64,000 bases of DNA. It comes from Bacillota bacterium. GTDB lineage: Bacteria > Bacillota > Clostridia > Acetivibrionales > JAFADI01. Within the stretch, counting starts at the first letter, position 1. Each line of letters opens with the position of its first letter. The position numbers and the translations under genes were made by a program. The notes below the pieces were generated by a model. It ran no database searches. It had not been told where the DNA came from and saw only the letters and a list, made by a program, of their open reading frames with translations. The stretch spans positions 1-64,000 of the forward strand of contig JAFADI010000236.1 in NCBI GenBank assembly GCA_023424965.1, written 5' to 3'. This document shows positions 25,185 to 33,796 of this stretch, one piece after another.

Positions 25185-26057
25185 ATGCGTAAGGTTACAG
25201 TTGCTGCAACACAGATGTCCTGTACCTGGGACAGGGATGAAAATATACGAAGAGCTGAAAAGCTAGTGAGGGAAGCCGCGGCCAAAGGAGCGCAGATCAT
25301 CCTTTTGCAGGAGCTTTTTGAGACGCCCTATTTCTGCCAGAAGGAGATTCTGGATTATTACAGGCTGGCCATGGGTGTTGAAGATAATGCGGCAGTAAAC
25401 CACTTTAAAAGGATGGCAAAGGAACTGGGAGTGGTCATACCCATCAGCTTTTATGAGCGGAAGAATAACGCCCGGTACAACTCCGTGGCGGTCATTGATG
25501 CGGACGGAGAAGTCCTGGGGGTTTACCGGAAAACCCATATCCCCGACGGCCCCGGCTATGAAGAAAAGTTCTACTTTAACCCCGGGGATACGGGCTTTAA
25601 GGTCTGGAATACAAAGTTTGGAAAAATAGGCGTAGGCATATGCTGGGACCAGTGGTTTCCTGAAGCTGCCCGGTGCATGGCGCTGATGGGAGCAGAAATA
25701 CTTTTTTATCCCACGGCCATCGGCTCGGAGCCGGAGGATGCGGGAATGGATTCCAAAGACCATTGGCAGCTCTGCATGCAGGGACATGCGGCTGCAAACA
25801 TCATGCCGGTGGTGGCCTCCAACCGCATCGGCCATGAGTCGGTGGACGGTTCGGATATTTCCTTTTACGGTTCCTCCTTTATCACCAGCCAGACCGGCGA
25901 AAAGGTTGCAGAGGCGGACAGAAGTTCCGAGACGGTCCTGACTGCCGAATTCGACCTTGACGAAATTGAGCTGCACAGGGCCTCCTGGGGTGTTTTCAGG
26001 GACCGGAGGCCGGAAATGTATAAGCCTATTTTCACCTCCGACGGGGGTGAACGCTGA
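25185..26057 (+). CDS. aguB: N-carbamoylputrescine amidase
   Basis: AguB releases ammonia and carbon dioxide from N-carbamoylputrescine to give putrescine. The 290-residue nitrilase-superfamily enzyme has its Glu-Lys-Cys triad visible: E43 in LLQELFETPYF, K116 in YRKTHIPDG and C153 in GVGICWDQWFPE. ATG 25185 is preceded by GAAGAGG at a 9-base distance; the GTG at 25176 would touch that site. It follows aguA and abuts the HAD phosphatase gene directly, stop codon to start codon, so a three-gene transcript is likely. Confidence 0.96.
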   Translation: MRKVTVAATQMSCTWDRDENIRRAEKLVREAAAKGAQIILLQELFETPYFCQKEILDYYRLAMGVEDNAAVNHFKRMAKELGVVIPISFYERKNNARYNSVAVIDADGEVLGVYRKTHIPDGPGYEEKFYFNPGDTGFKVWNTKFGKIGVGICWDQWFPEAARCMALMGAEILFYPTAIGSEPEDAGMDSKDHWQLCMQGHAAANIMPVVASNRIGHESVDGSDISFYGSSFITSQTGEKVAEADRSSETVLTAEFDLDEIELHRASWGVFRDRRPEMYKPIFTSDGGER

Positions 26058-26888
26058 ATGAACAGGGAACGTAACTCAAGCAGGGCAAAGGGAAAGCTGC
26101 TGGTTTGCGACATGGACGGAACCCTTCTGGACAGCCGGCAAAGAATCAGTCCGGACAATTTAAACGCCATTAACCGGTTTGTGGAGCAGGGTGGGTATTT
26201 TACCCTCGCCACAGGCCGGGACGAAGGGTCCATCGACAAATTCCTTGACGTGCTTCCCGTGAACCTGCCGGTGATCATTTACAACGGCGCCGCCCTCTAC
26301 GACCTCGAATCGGGGAAGGTGCTGTGGAACCGGTGGCTGCCCGACTCCACCCGCGAGGTGGTGAAAGAACTGATGGACAGATTTCCTGAAATGGGAGTGG
26401 AGGTTTTCAAAAGAAGCGACATCCACATTTTGAGAAACAATTTCTCCATTGAGGCCCATGTGAAAAGGGATTCTCTGAAGCCCATCCCTTCCTCGCTCCA
26501 GGACATCCCCCTGCCGTGGACAAAGGTCATTCTGGGCTGGCATCCGGAGGAGCTTACCAGGGTTGAAGAATATCTTTCCCAAAAGCCCCGGGAATTCAGG
26601 CATGTGTATTCACAGGCGGACTTCCTGGAACTTCTCAGCTGGGAGGCTTCAAAAGGACGTACCCTTCTGGAGCTTTCAAAAATATCGGGAATAAGCAGCA
26701 GGAATATCGTTGCCATGGGAGACAATCTGAATGATCTCGAGATGATTGAGTATGCGGGAACGGGAGTTGCCGTATCAAACGCCCATGATACCCTGAAAGA
26801 GTGTGCCAATCTTTGCTGCTGCCATCATGACGAGCATGCGGTTTCCCAGGTGATCGAATGGATAGAAAGGGGCAAAATTGCCTGCTAG
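26058..26888 (+). CDS. Cof-type HAD-IIB phosphatase
   Basis: The 276-residue protein has HAD motif I in VCDMDGTLLD (D18 nucleophile, D20), motif II around LATGRDEG, the lysine of motif III in EASKGRTLLEL and motif IV in AMGDNLNDLEMIEYAG. The large C2 cap defines the Cof/YkrA type, which acts on sugar phosphates, nucleotides or flavin-related phosphates. Its start touches the aguB stop, but no substrate link to polyamines is known to me. mnmM follows after 27 bases. Confidence 0.88.
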   Translation: MNRERNSSRAKGKLLVCDMDGTLLDSRQRISPDNLNAINRFVEQGGYFTLATGRDEGSIDKFLDVLPVNLPVIIYNGAALYDLESGKVLWNRWLPDSTREVVKELMDRFPEMGVEVFKRSDIHILRNNFSIEAHVKRDSLKPIPSSLQDIPLPWTKVILGWHPEELTRVEEYLSQKPREFRHVYSQADFLELLSWEASKGRTLLELSKISGISSRNIVAMGDNLNDLEMIEYAGTGVAVSNAHDTLKECANLCCCHHDEHAVSQVIEWIERGKIAC

Positions 26889-26915
26889 CCTTACCGTGAA
26901 AGGAGTGCATGCCCG

Positions 26916-27485
26916 TTGTGCGTTTTAAGGAATTCACTGGGTCAGTCCCATGACCTTATAAAAAGTGTAGTGAAGGAAGGGGATCATGTCATTGACGCTA
27001 CTGCCGGAAACGGCCATGATACTGCTTTCCTGGCAGAACTGACAGGGGATGCGGGAAAGGTGTACGCCTTCGATATCCAGCAGAGCGCCCTGGAAAAGAC
27101 CCGGAAAAGGCTTGAACAGCTCAAGCTGCTCCACCGGGTGGAATTGATCAACGACGGACATCAAAACATCGACCGCTACGTAAAAGCCGGAGTTAAGGCC
27201 GTCATGTTCAATCTGGGATACCTTCCGGGGGGTGACCACAGCATAGGTACAAAGGCCCCTTCCACCATTGAAGCTGTGAACAAGGCCATGAATCTCATCC
27301 CTAAAGGTGGCGTTGTGGCCATCGTTGTCTATTATGGAGGAGACAGCGGTTTTGAAGAAAAAGACCTGGTGATGGAGTTTATCAAAGGCATTGACTGCAG
27401 GAAGTTTGCAGTTATGAAGACGGAATTTGTGAACCAGATCAATTGTCCCCCCATTTTGATTTGTATTGAAAAAATAGGGGAGTAA
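26916..27485 (+). CDS. mnmM: tRNA mnm5s2U methyltransferase-like (YtqB/MnmM)
   Basis: This 189-residue class I methyltransferase has the SAM site DATAGNGHDT (27-36), an acidic ribose-binding residue in AFDIQQS, and the family segment FNLGYLPGGDHSIGT. Bacillus YtqB (MnmM) methylates nm5s2U at the tRNA wobble position; related proteins were earlier annotated as rRNA methylases. The only in-frame start near the ribosome site GAAAGGAG is TTG 26916. A terminator follows. The exact base modified here is inferred from family. Confidence 0.82.
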   Translation: MCVLRNSLGQSHDLIKSVVKEGDHVIDATAGNGHDTAFLAELTGDAGKVYAFDIQQSALEKTRKRLEQLKLLHRVELINDGHQNIDRYVKAGVKAVMFNLGYLPGGDHSIGTKAPSTIEAVNKAMNLIPKGGVVAIVVYYGGDSGFEEKDLVMEFIKGIDCRKFAVMKTEFVNQINCPPILICIEKIGE

Positions 27486-27499
27486 ATAGCAAATACGGG

Positions 27500-27548
27500 A
27501 CCATTTGCAGAGAAGCGGCTTACCGCCGGCGCTGTGAATGGTTTTTTC
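27500..27548 (+). terminator. terminator after mnmM
   Basis: ACCATT (27500-27505) pairs with AATGGT (27537-27542), with CAG/CTG and an inner GCGG/CCGC hairpin, followed by six T. Confidence 0.8.
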
Positions 27549-27576
27549 GTTTGTTTGCAAGAATAAAGGGAAAATA

Positions 27577-27605
27577 TTGCAATGCCCTGGAAAATAGGAT
27601 ATAAT
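27577..27605 (+). promoter_or_regulatory. promoter of the carboxyltransferase operon
   Basis: TTGCAA (27577-27582) and a perfect TATAAT (27600-27605) have a 17-base spacer. It comes right after the mnmM terminator and about 125 bases before the first gene of the operon. Confidence 0.75.
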
Positions 27606-27636
27606 CTATCATAGATTATTATTACCTGGTAATAAT
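27601..27636. promoter_or_regulatory. two abutting palindromes over the start site (operator candidate)
   Basis: ATAATCTAT-C-ATAGATTAT (27601-27619) and ATTATTACC-T-GGTAATAAT (27618-27636) each have perfect nine-base arms around a single central base. The first overlaps the -10 box and the expected start of transcription. This layout is typical of sites for dimeric repressors; I cannot name the regulator. Confidence 0.6.
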
Positions 27637-27730
27637 AGCATATGATAAGTAATGAAGGATTGATGGTGTATCCAGATTGATCGGGCCTTATATGCAACAT
27701 TCAAAAATAACGATGCGAGGTGGCAAAACC

Positions 27731-29281
27731 ATGGGTGCTAAAAACAAAATAGAAGATTTAAAGGCCAGAAAAGAGAAGCTGCAGCTCGGCGGCGGTGCAG
27801 ACAGCATTGAAAAGCAGCACAAGTCGGGAAAAATGACGGCCAGAGAAAGAATAAACCTGCTTTTTGACGACAACAGCTTTGTAGAAATTGATGCCTTTGT
27901 TGAAACCAGGACCACAGACTTCGATATGCAAAAGAAAAAAATTCCCGGAGACGGCGTAGTTACCGGATACGGAACGGTAAACGGGCGGCTGGTTTTTGTC
28001 TCGTCCCAGGATTTTACGGTGATTGGCGGATCTCTTGGAGAAATGCATGCCCGGAAAATAACCAAGGCCATGGACATGGCCATGAAGATGGGCGCGCCAT
28101 TTATTTGCATCAATGACTCGGGCGGAGCGAGGATCCAGGAAGGGATTGATTCCCTCAGCGGTTTTGGAGAGATATTCTACAGGAATACCCTGGCGTCGGG
28201 CGTGATACCCCAGATTTCCGTAATCATGGGTCCCTGTGCAGGCGGGGCGGTTTATTCTCCGGCCATTACGGACTTCATCTTCATGGTTGAGAAATCAAGC
28301 TATATGTTCATTACGGGACCGGAAGTCATCAAATCCGTCACCGGTGAGGACGTCACTTTCGAAAAGCTGGGAGGAGCGGAAGTACATAACGGTACCAGCG
28401 GAGTAGCCCATTTCAAGAACTCCAGCGAGCAGGAGTGCATTGCTGAAATCAAAAGGCTTATCGGCTTTCTTCCCGACAACAACATGTCGGAATCCAATGT
28501 GTACGCCGGAAACGATTCTTTCAGCAGGATTGTGGAGGAACTGGACGAAATTATTCCCGACGATGCAAACAAGCCCTATGATATGCTGGAGGTTATCGGA
28601 AAAATCGTGGACAACGGTGATTTCCTTGAAGTGCAGAAGTTTTTTGCCCCCAACATCATCATCGGCTTCGGGCGCCTTTATGGGAAAACCGTGGGTATCA
28701 TTGCAAACCAGCCCAAATATATGGCCGGTGTGCTCGATGTGAACTCGGCGGATAAGGCCGCAAGATTTGTGCGTTTCTGCGATGCCTTCAACATTCCCGT
28801 GGTCACCTTTACGGACGTGCCCGGGTATCTTCCCGGCGTGGGACAGGAGCACAGCGGCGTCATACGGCATGGAGCCAAACTGCTTTATGCTTTTTCCGAG
28901 GCCACGGTGCCGAAAGTCAATGTCATTTTAAGGAAGGCATACGGAGGCGCCTATATTGCCATGAACAGCAAACACCTGGGAGCCGACATGGTTTTTGCAT
29001 GGCCCACGGCGGAAATTGCCGTGATGGGAGCGGAAGGAGCCGCCAACATCGTATTCAGGAAAGAAATATCCTCCGCTGCCAACCCGGCGGAAGAAAAGAA
29101 AAAGAAGATCGAGGAATACAGGGATAAGTTCTCAAATCCTTATGTGGCAGCGGCAAGAGGCTATGTAGATGATGTAATTGAACCCTCCTCAACAAGGAAC
29201 AGGCTTATCAGCGCCCTGGAAATGCTGAACAACAAAAGGGAAAGCAGACCCCCCAAAAAGCATGGAAATATTCCATTATAG
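27731..29281 (+). CDS. mmdA: acyl-CoA carboxyltransferase (MmdA / transcarboxylase 12S type)
   Basis: The 516-residue protein is a crotonase-fold carboxyltransferase that moves a carboxyl group between biotin and an acyl-CoA such as methylmalonyl- or propionyl-CoA. Family marks include KMTARERINLLFD, FINDSGG-type ICINDSGGARIQEGID, MGPCAGGAVYSPA for one oxyanion hole, and the C-terminal half with FTDVPGYLPG and AYGGAYIAMNSK. GAGGTGG lies 8 bases before ATG 27731. With the next two genes it makes a 12S-1.3S-5S transcarboxylase-like set. No sodium-pump beta subunit is present. Substrate is inferred. Confidence 0.88.
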   Translation: MGAKNKIEDLKARKEKLQLGGGADSIEKQHKSGKMTARERINLLFDDNSFVEIDAFVETRTTDFDMQKKKIPGDGVVTGYGTVNGRLVFVSSQDFTVIGGSLGEMHARKITKAMDMAMKMGAPFICINDSGGARIQEGIDSLSGFGEIFYRNTLASGVIPQISVIMGPCAGGAVYSPAITDFIFMVEKSSYMFITGPEVIKSVTGEDVTFEKLGGAEVHNGTSGVAHFKNSSEQECIAEIKRLIGFLPDNNMSESNVYAGNDSFSRIVEELDEIIPDDANKPYDMLEVIGKIVDNGDFLEVQKFFAPNIIIGFGRLYGKTVGIIANQPKYMAGVLDVNSADKAARFVRFCDAFNIPVVTFTDVPGYLPGVGQEHSGVIRHGAKLLYAFSEATVPKVNVILRKAYGGAYIAMNSKHLGADMVFAWPTAEIAVMGAEGAANIVFRKEISSAANPAEEKKKKIEEYRDKFSNPYVAAARGYVDDVIEPSSTRNRLISALEMLNNKRESRPPKKHGNIPL

Positions 29282-29462
29282 TGTCAAAAACCATGGGATT
29301 CCATGTCCTGAAGCTTTTATTTAGGGTATCTATATGGTAATATGATATAGATTTTAATACTAATTTTAATACTAAGAAACATAGGTAAAAATAAATTGCA
29401 TGGGGTAAAGAGGATTTTTACAAAGGATCATTCATTTACCACCGGCGGAAATGGAGATGAAT

Positions 29463-29837
29463 ATGAAAAAATACTTGATTAAAGTAAATGGAAACCAGTA
29501 TGAGGTGGAAGTGGAAGAGGTGGGCTCACCTGCGGCAGCACCTGCACCCGCAGCGGCGGCTCCTGCCGTTTCTCCGGCCCCCGCCCCGGCTGCACCGGCA
29601 GCAGCAGCCTCACCTGCAGCGTCAGGTTCCGTAACTGTAAAAGCTCCGATGCCCGGCACCATTCTCAAAGTAAATGTAAATGCCGGTGATGCGGTTAAAA
29701 AAAATCAGGTATTGCTGATACTCGAAGCAATGAAGATGGAAAATGAAATTGTTGCTCCGTCCGATGGAAAGATTGTTTCCGTCAATGTTTCAAAGGGTTC
29801 TTCCGTAAATGCCGGAGACGTTCTGGTATCAATGTAA
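29463..29837 (+). CDS. biotin carboxyl carrier protein
   Basis: The 124-residue protein carries the biotin on K91 in the motif EAMKMEN. Residues about 1-20 form a short strand-rich start, 22-56 are an alanine/proline-rich flexible linker, and 57-124 are the biotinyl domain. This is the 1.3S-like carrier that shuttles carboxyl groups between the flanking enzymes. ATG 29463 is chosen because GGAG lies six bases before it. The next gene starts 34 bases after its stop. A biotin protein ligase is not in the window. Confidence 0.92.
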   Translation: MKKYLIKVNGNQYEVEVEEVGSPAAAPAPAAAAPAVSPAPAPAAPAAAASPAASGSVTVKAPMPGTILKVNVNAGDAVKKNQVLLILEAMKMENEIVAPSDGKIVSVNVSKGSSVNAGDVLVSM

Positions 29838-29871
29838 CGAGGAAGACCACAATAGAAGGAGGTGTAAAACC

Positions 29872-31395
29872 TTGGCCAGAGTTGGAATTACTGAAACTGT
29901 ACTGAGGGATGCACATCAGTCCTTGATTGCTACAAGGATGAAAACCGATGAAATGCTTCCCATCATAGAAAAGCTCGACAAAGTGGGGTATCATTCGCTG
30001 GAGGCCTGGGGAGGCGCAACCTTTGATTCGTGCCTCAGGTTTTTGAAGGAAGATCCCTGGGAAAGGCTCAGGAAGCTCCGGAGCAAAGCAAAGAATACCA
30101 AGCTCCAGATGCTTTTGAGAGGACAAAACCTGCTCGGCTACAAACATTATGCCGATGATGTGGTTGAATATTTTGTGCGCAAGGCAATCGCCAATGGAAT
30201 GGATATTATCCGAATATTTGACGCCTTGAATGATCCCAGGAATATCGAAACTGCCATCAAGGCATGTAAGAAGGAAGGCGGCCATGCCCAGGGAACGGTA
30301 TGCTATACCATAAGCCCCGTTCACAACCTGGAGCTTTTTGTGAAAGACGCCAAAACCCTTGAAGACATGGGAGCCGACTCCATCTGCGTAAAGGACATGG
30401 CGGGACTGCTGACTCCTTATGCGGCCTATGATCTTATCAAGGCTTTCAAGGAAAATGTGAGCATTCCCATACAACTGCATACCCACTACACGAGCGGTGT
30501 CGCCTCCATGACTTACCTCAAGGCCATTGAAGCGGGCTGTGACGTGATTGACTGCGCCATTTCGCCCATGGCCATGGGAACTTCGCAGCCGCCCACAGAA
30601 CCAATGGTAGCTACATTGAAGGATACTCCCTATGATACCGGGTTGGACCTGGGCCTTCTCAGCGAAATCGCAGATTATTTCAGACCCATCAAAGAAAAAT
30701 ACATTGCCAGCGGACTGCTGGATGTAAAAGTTATGGGTGTGGACGTCAACGCGCTGATATACCAGGTTCCCGGAGGAATGCTCTCAAATCTGGTATCCCA
30801 GTTGAAACAGGCGGGAAAATCTGATAAGTTTGAAGAGGTGCTGAAAGAAGTGCCCAGGGTGAGGGAGGAATTCGGATATCCTCCGCTGGTAACCCCTACA
30901 AGTCAGATTGTAGGCACCCAGGCGGTAATGAATGTCATTGCCGGCGAGAGGTACAAAATGGTTCCGAAAGAATCCAGGGACCTTTTGAGAGGAGCCTATG
31001 GAAAGACTCCGGCTCCCATATCGCAAAAGCTGCAAAAGGAAATACTGGGCGGAGAAGAGCCCATAACCGTCAGGCCTGCCGATCTTATTGCCCCGGAGCT
31101 GGAGAAGATCAGGGAGCAGATCGCCCAGTACATTGAGCAGGACGAGGATGTATTGTCCTATGCCCTCCTGCCCCAGGTGGCGGAAGAATTTTTCAAATAC
31201 CGTATCGCCCAGAGGAACAAACCGGAAGACAGCGGGGAAGAGGTGGTGGCCGTTATTTCCGCCGCCATTGCAGCCATCAGTGCCCAAACAGGCCGCCAGA
31301 TGGTGGTGAAATCCGTAAGACCCGTAGGACCGGCGGATGCTGCTCCCCAGACCCAGAGCAGGCCTTCCTTCTGGAAGTTCTTCGGCAAGTTCTGA
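29872..31395 (+). CDS. oadA: oxaloacetate/pyruvate carboxyltransferase (5S, OadA/PycB type)
   Basis: The 507-residue TIM-barrel enzyme moves carboxyl between biotin and pyruvate/oxaloacetate. The motif LRDAHQSLIATR (11-22), the metal histidines in LHTHYTSG and the catalytic lysine in ICVKDMAGLLTP are visible, and the C-terminal post-barrel domain is present. It lacks its own biotinyl domain, which is supplied by the gene before. Start is TTG 29872 with AAGGAGGTG upstream. Oxaloacetate decarboxylase alpha is the main alternative, but without a beta subunit a soluble transcarboxylase or pyruvate carboxylase part fits better. Confidence 0.9.
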   Translation: MARVGITETVLRDAHQSLIATRMKTDEMLPIIEKLDKVGYHSLEAWGGATFDSCLRFLKEDPWERLRKLRSKAKNTKLQMLLRGQNLLGYKHYADDVVEYFVRKAIANGMDIIRIFDALNDPRNIETAIKACKKEGGHAQGTVCYTISPVHNLELFVKDAKTLEDMGADSICVKDMAGLLTPYAAYDLIKAFKENVSIPIQLHTHYTSGVASMTYLKAIEAGCDVIDCAISPMAMGTSQPPTEPMVATLKDTPYDTGLDLGLLSEIADYFRPIKEKYIASGLLDVKVMGVDVNALIYQVPGGMLSNLVSQLKQAGKSDKFEEVLKEVPRVREEFGYPPLVTPTSQIVGTQAVMNVIAGERYKMVPKESRDLLRGAYGKTPAPISQKLQKEILGGEEPITVRPADLIAPELEKIREQIAQYIEQDEDVLSYALLPQVAEEFFKYRIAQRNKPEDSGEEVVAVISAAIAAISAQTGRQMVVKSVRPVGPADAAPQTQSRPSFWKFFGKF

Positions 31396-31406
31396 AGACA
31401 TATATT

Positions 31407-32081
31407 TCAGGTGCCCGGTATCGACGGTTTTGTTCTGTCTACCGGGCACTTGCTGTGCAGGTAAACATAGTTTTCCTTGTTGCTGGTATACGTCAGCACC
31501 TTTATTCTGGATCCCTTCCGGATGTGCTTTCCACATTTCAGGCAGTGATACTGGGTGCTGTCCATGATGGAATAGGATACCTCCGGCTTTATGCCGGAGA
31601 ACTTTTCCCAGCTTTTCCACCCCACCTTGCACAGGCCGATTCTACTGTCAAAATCCGCGAATACCCACCGGAGCAGCTTGTGGAAGTGAAAGGGATACCT
31701 TGTGTATTTTATGTACTGCCTGGGAAGGCCGAGGCTTACGGTGTAAAGCTCGAAATTTTTTTCCACCACTTCCTGTATGCGGCCGGTGATGTGGGTCCCA
31801 TACCAGCAAAAGCCCTTTTCCTCAAGCCAGCCCTTAAGTTCCTGGAACATGTAGCCCCGGCATATTTCAATGGTTTCCGAGGTGCTTACGTTTAAGCTTT
31901 TAAAACCTTTTTCCACAATATGGACCACTTCATCCAGATAGAGTTTTTTCTTAAAATTTTCTTTATTATACAAATCCACCGGAATGATATCAAAATAATA
32001 TTCGTTGCTTTCCGGCCGGTAGATTCCTATGCACGTGCCTCCCACAAAGCTCCCGCTGCCCGCATCGTCAATCTGTATCAT
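31407..32081 (-). CDS. unrecognised protein with C-terminal zinc-ribbon-like motif
   Basis: The 224-residue soluble protein starts MIQIDDAGSGSFVGGTCIG and ends with a likely metal site, HCLKCG then an LHSKC about 26 residues later. The N-terminal strand with an early aspartate and a glycine-rich turn faintly recalls RNase H-like folds, but I do not rely on that. It has clear coding character and a GGGAGA site before the ATG at 32081. It is convergent with oadA (11 bases between stops) and divergent from the RpiR gene. A 10-pair GTGCCCGGTA hairpin lies in its last codons. Function unknown. Confidence 0.65.
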   Translation of the reverse strand: MIQIDDAGSGSFVGGTCIGIYRPESNEYYFDIIPVDLYNKENFKKKLYLDEVVHIVEKGFKSLNVSTSETIEICRGYMFQELKGWLEEKGFCWYGTHITGRIQEVVEKNFELYTVSLGLPRQYIKYTRYPFHFHKLLRWVFADFDSRIGLCKVGWKSWEKFSGIKPEVSYSIMDSTQYHCLKCGKHIRKGSRIKVLTYTSNKENYVYLHSKCPVDRTKPSIPGT

Positions 32082-32132
32082 CGCTGTCTCCCTGTATGAG
32101 TTATTTTAACCGCTTTTCAAAAATGCAGCCTC

Positions 32133-32179
32133 TTGATTTTTATCCTGCAAAAATGTAATATTATAATGTTATTATATTA
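32133..32179 (+). promoter_or_regulatory. promoter with overlapping palindrome before the RpiR gene
   Basis: TTGATT (32133-32138) and TAATAT (32156-32161) are 17 bases apart. The -10 box lies in a near-perfect palindrome at 32156-32179 with 11-base arms and one mismatch. A second TATAAT at 32162-32167 is also inside. This may be an autoregulatory site for the adjacent regulator. Confidence 0.5.
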
Positions 32180-32233
32180 TTTGAAAATGCCCGACATAAT
32201 ATGAACTGTAGATAAATCAAGAGGAGTGTTTTT

Positions 32234-33133
32234 ATGGAGAACAGGCATCAGGACCTGATCAAAAAAATTCAGGATGGTACCCCGGATTTCAGCAAAGGCC
32301 AGAAGCTTATCGCAAACTATATCATCAACCATTATGACAAAGCTGCTTTCATGACCGCCGCGAGACTGGGGGAAATCGTGGGAGTCAGTGAATCGACGGT
32401 GGTAAGGTTTGCAATTGAGCTTGGCTTTGACGGCTACCCCAAGCTTCAGAAGGTTTTACAGGAATTGATCAAAAGCAAGCTCACTGCCGTACAAAGGATC
32501 GAGGTTACCTCCAACCGTATCAACGAGGATAACATTTTAAAAAGCGTGCTCCATTCGGACATGGAAAAGCTCAAGATAACCCTGGAGGAAATGGATCAGG
32601 AAAGCTTCAACCAGGCGGTGGAATGCATTCTGAACGCCAAGAAGCTTTACATCCTCGGGGTCAGGAGTGCAGCTCCCCTTGCAAGTTTTTTGGGTTTTTA
32701 CTTCAACCTTATTTTTGACAACATACGGCTTGTACATACGACCAGCGTCAGTGAAATGTTTGAACAAATCATCCGGGTATCGGAAGACGATGTGGTCATA
32801 GGAATCAGCTTCCCGAGATACTCCAAGAGGACCATCAAAGCGCTGCAGTTTGTAAAAAGCCAGGGCGCAAAGGTCATTGCCATCACCGACAGCAAGGAAT
32901 CTCCGCTGGCTGAAACCGCCGACCACTCTCTCATCGCAAGAAGCGACATGGCGTCCTTTGTAGATTCCCTGGTGGCTCCCCTCAGCATCATTAATGCACT
33001 CATCGTCGCTGTGGGAATGAGAAAGAAGCAGGATGTCTATGACATTTTCGAAAAGCTTGAAAAGATCTGGGATGAATACCAGGTTTACGAGAAGAACGAC
33101 GAACTTGAACCCAACAGAAAGGTAGACTATTAA
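32234..33133 (+). CDS. MurR/RpiR family transcriptional regulator
   Basis: The 299-residue protein has an N-terminal RpiR helix-turn-helix domain (about 10-85, with MTAARLGEIVGVSESTVVRF) and a SIS sugar-phosphate isomerase-like domain (about 125-265, with ILGVRSAAPLASFLG and IGISFPRYSKRTIKAL). Such regulators sense phosphosugars and control sugar or amino-sugar genes. It is followed one base later by a histidine phosphatase gene, which may be co-regulated. GAGGAGTG precedes the ATG. The ligand is unknown. Confidence 0.92.
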   Translation: MENRHQDLIKKIQDGTPDFSKGQKLIANYIINHYDKAAFMTAARLGEIVGVSESTVVRFAIELGFDGYPKLQKVLQELIKSKLTAVQRIEVTSNRINEDNILKSVLHSDMEKLKITLEEMDQESFNQAVECILNAKKLYILGVRSAAPLASFLGFYFNLIFDNIRLVHTTSVSEMFEQIIRVSEDDVVIGISFPRYSKRTIKALQFVKSQGAKVIAITDSKESPLAETADHSLIARSDMASFVDSLVAPLSIINALIVAVGMRKKQDVYDIFEKLEKIWDEYQVYEKNDELEPNRKVDY

Positions 33134-33134
33134 A

Positions 33135-33767
33135 TTGACGGGACTGTACCTTGTAAGGCATGGAGAAACCGACTGGAACCGGGCAAACCGGTGCCAGGGG
33201 TGTATCGACATTGATTTGAACGAAGAAGGGGTAAAACAGGCGGAAGCCGTGGCAGAAAGGCTTGCGGGGGAGCCCATCGACATTGTATTTTCCAGCCAGC
33301 TCTCAAGAGCTGTCAATACGGCGGCGAAAATCGCTGAAAAGCATTCACTGGAAGTAATAAAAAGCAAGGCGTTGAATGAAATTGCCTTCGGGGAGTGGGA
33401 AGGCCTTACCTTTGAGGAGATGCGGGCAAGGACCGATTACAATTTTTCCTGCTGGAAGACGACACCCCATCTGGCCAGTTTTCCGGGAGAAGGAAACCTG
33501 GAAAGAGTCATGCAGCGGTCCATGGATTTCATTACACAAATAATTAAAGAAAATGAAGGCAAAAATATTGTTGTGGTGTCTCACGGGGGAATACTGAAGA
33601 CCATCATTCTGGGGCTTTTGGACATACCCCTTGCGGCATACAACAGGTTTTACATGACCAATGCGTCTTTGAGTTTCTTGACAATCGACGGGGAAAGAAG
33701 CTATATAAACTTTCTCAATGATGCAAACCATTTAAGAAGCAGGGAAAACACCAGGCCCATTTTTTAA
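33135..33767 (+). CDS. histidine phosphatase family protein
   Basis: The 210-residue protein has the phosphoglycerate-mutase-like active site: LVRHGETDWN (R8, catalytic H9), a conserved glutamate in FGEWEG and the second histidine in VVSHGG. Many clostridial relatives are annotated as alpha-ribazole phosphatase or phosphoglycerate mutase, but there is no cobalamin context. It begins with TTG just after the RpiR stop, with only AAAGG as ribosome site, so translation may be coupled. Substrate unknown; a phosphosugar linked to the regulator is possible. Confidence 0.87.
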   Translation: MTGLYLVRHGETDWNRANRCQGCIDIDLNEEGVKQAEAVAERLAGEPIDIVFSSQLSRAVNTAAKIAEKHSLEVIKSKALNEIAFGEWEGLTFEEMRARTDYNFSCWKTTPHLASFPGEGNLERVMQRSMDFITQIIKENEGKNIVVVSHGGILKTIILGLLDIPLAAYNRFYMTNASLSFLTIDGERSYINFLNDANHLRSRENTRPIF

Positions 33768-33796
33768 CGACACCGACGAAGGTATGGGGAAAATAT

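Noticed and set aside
29525..29630. Repetitive GC-rich tract in the biotin carrier gene
   Set aside because: It codes the usual alanine/proline linker of biotin carriers and is not a separate DNA repeat.
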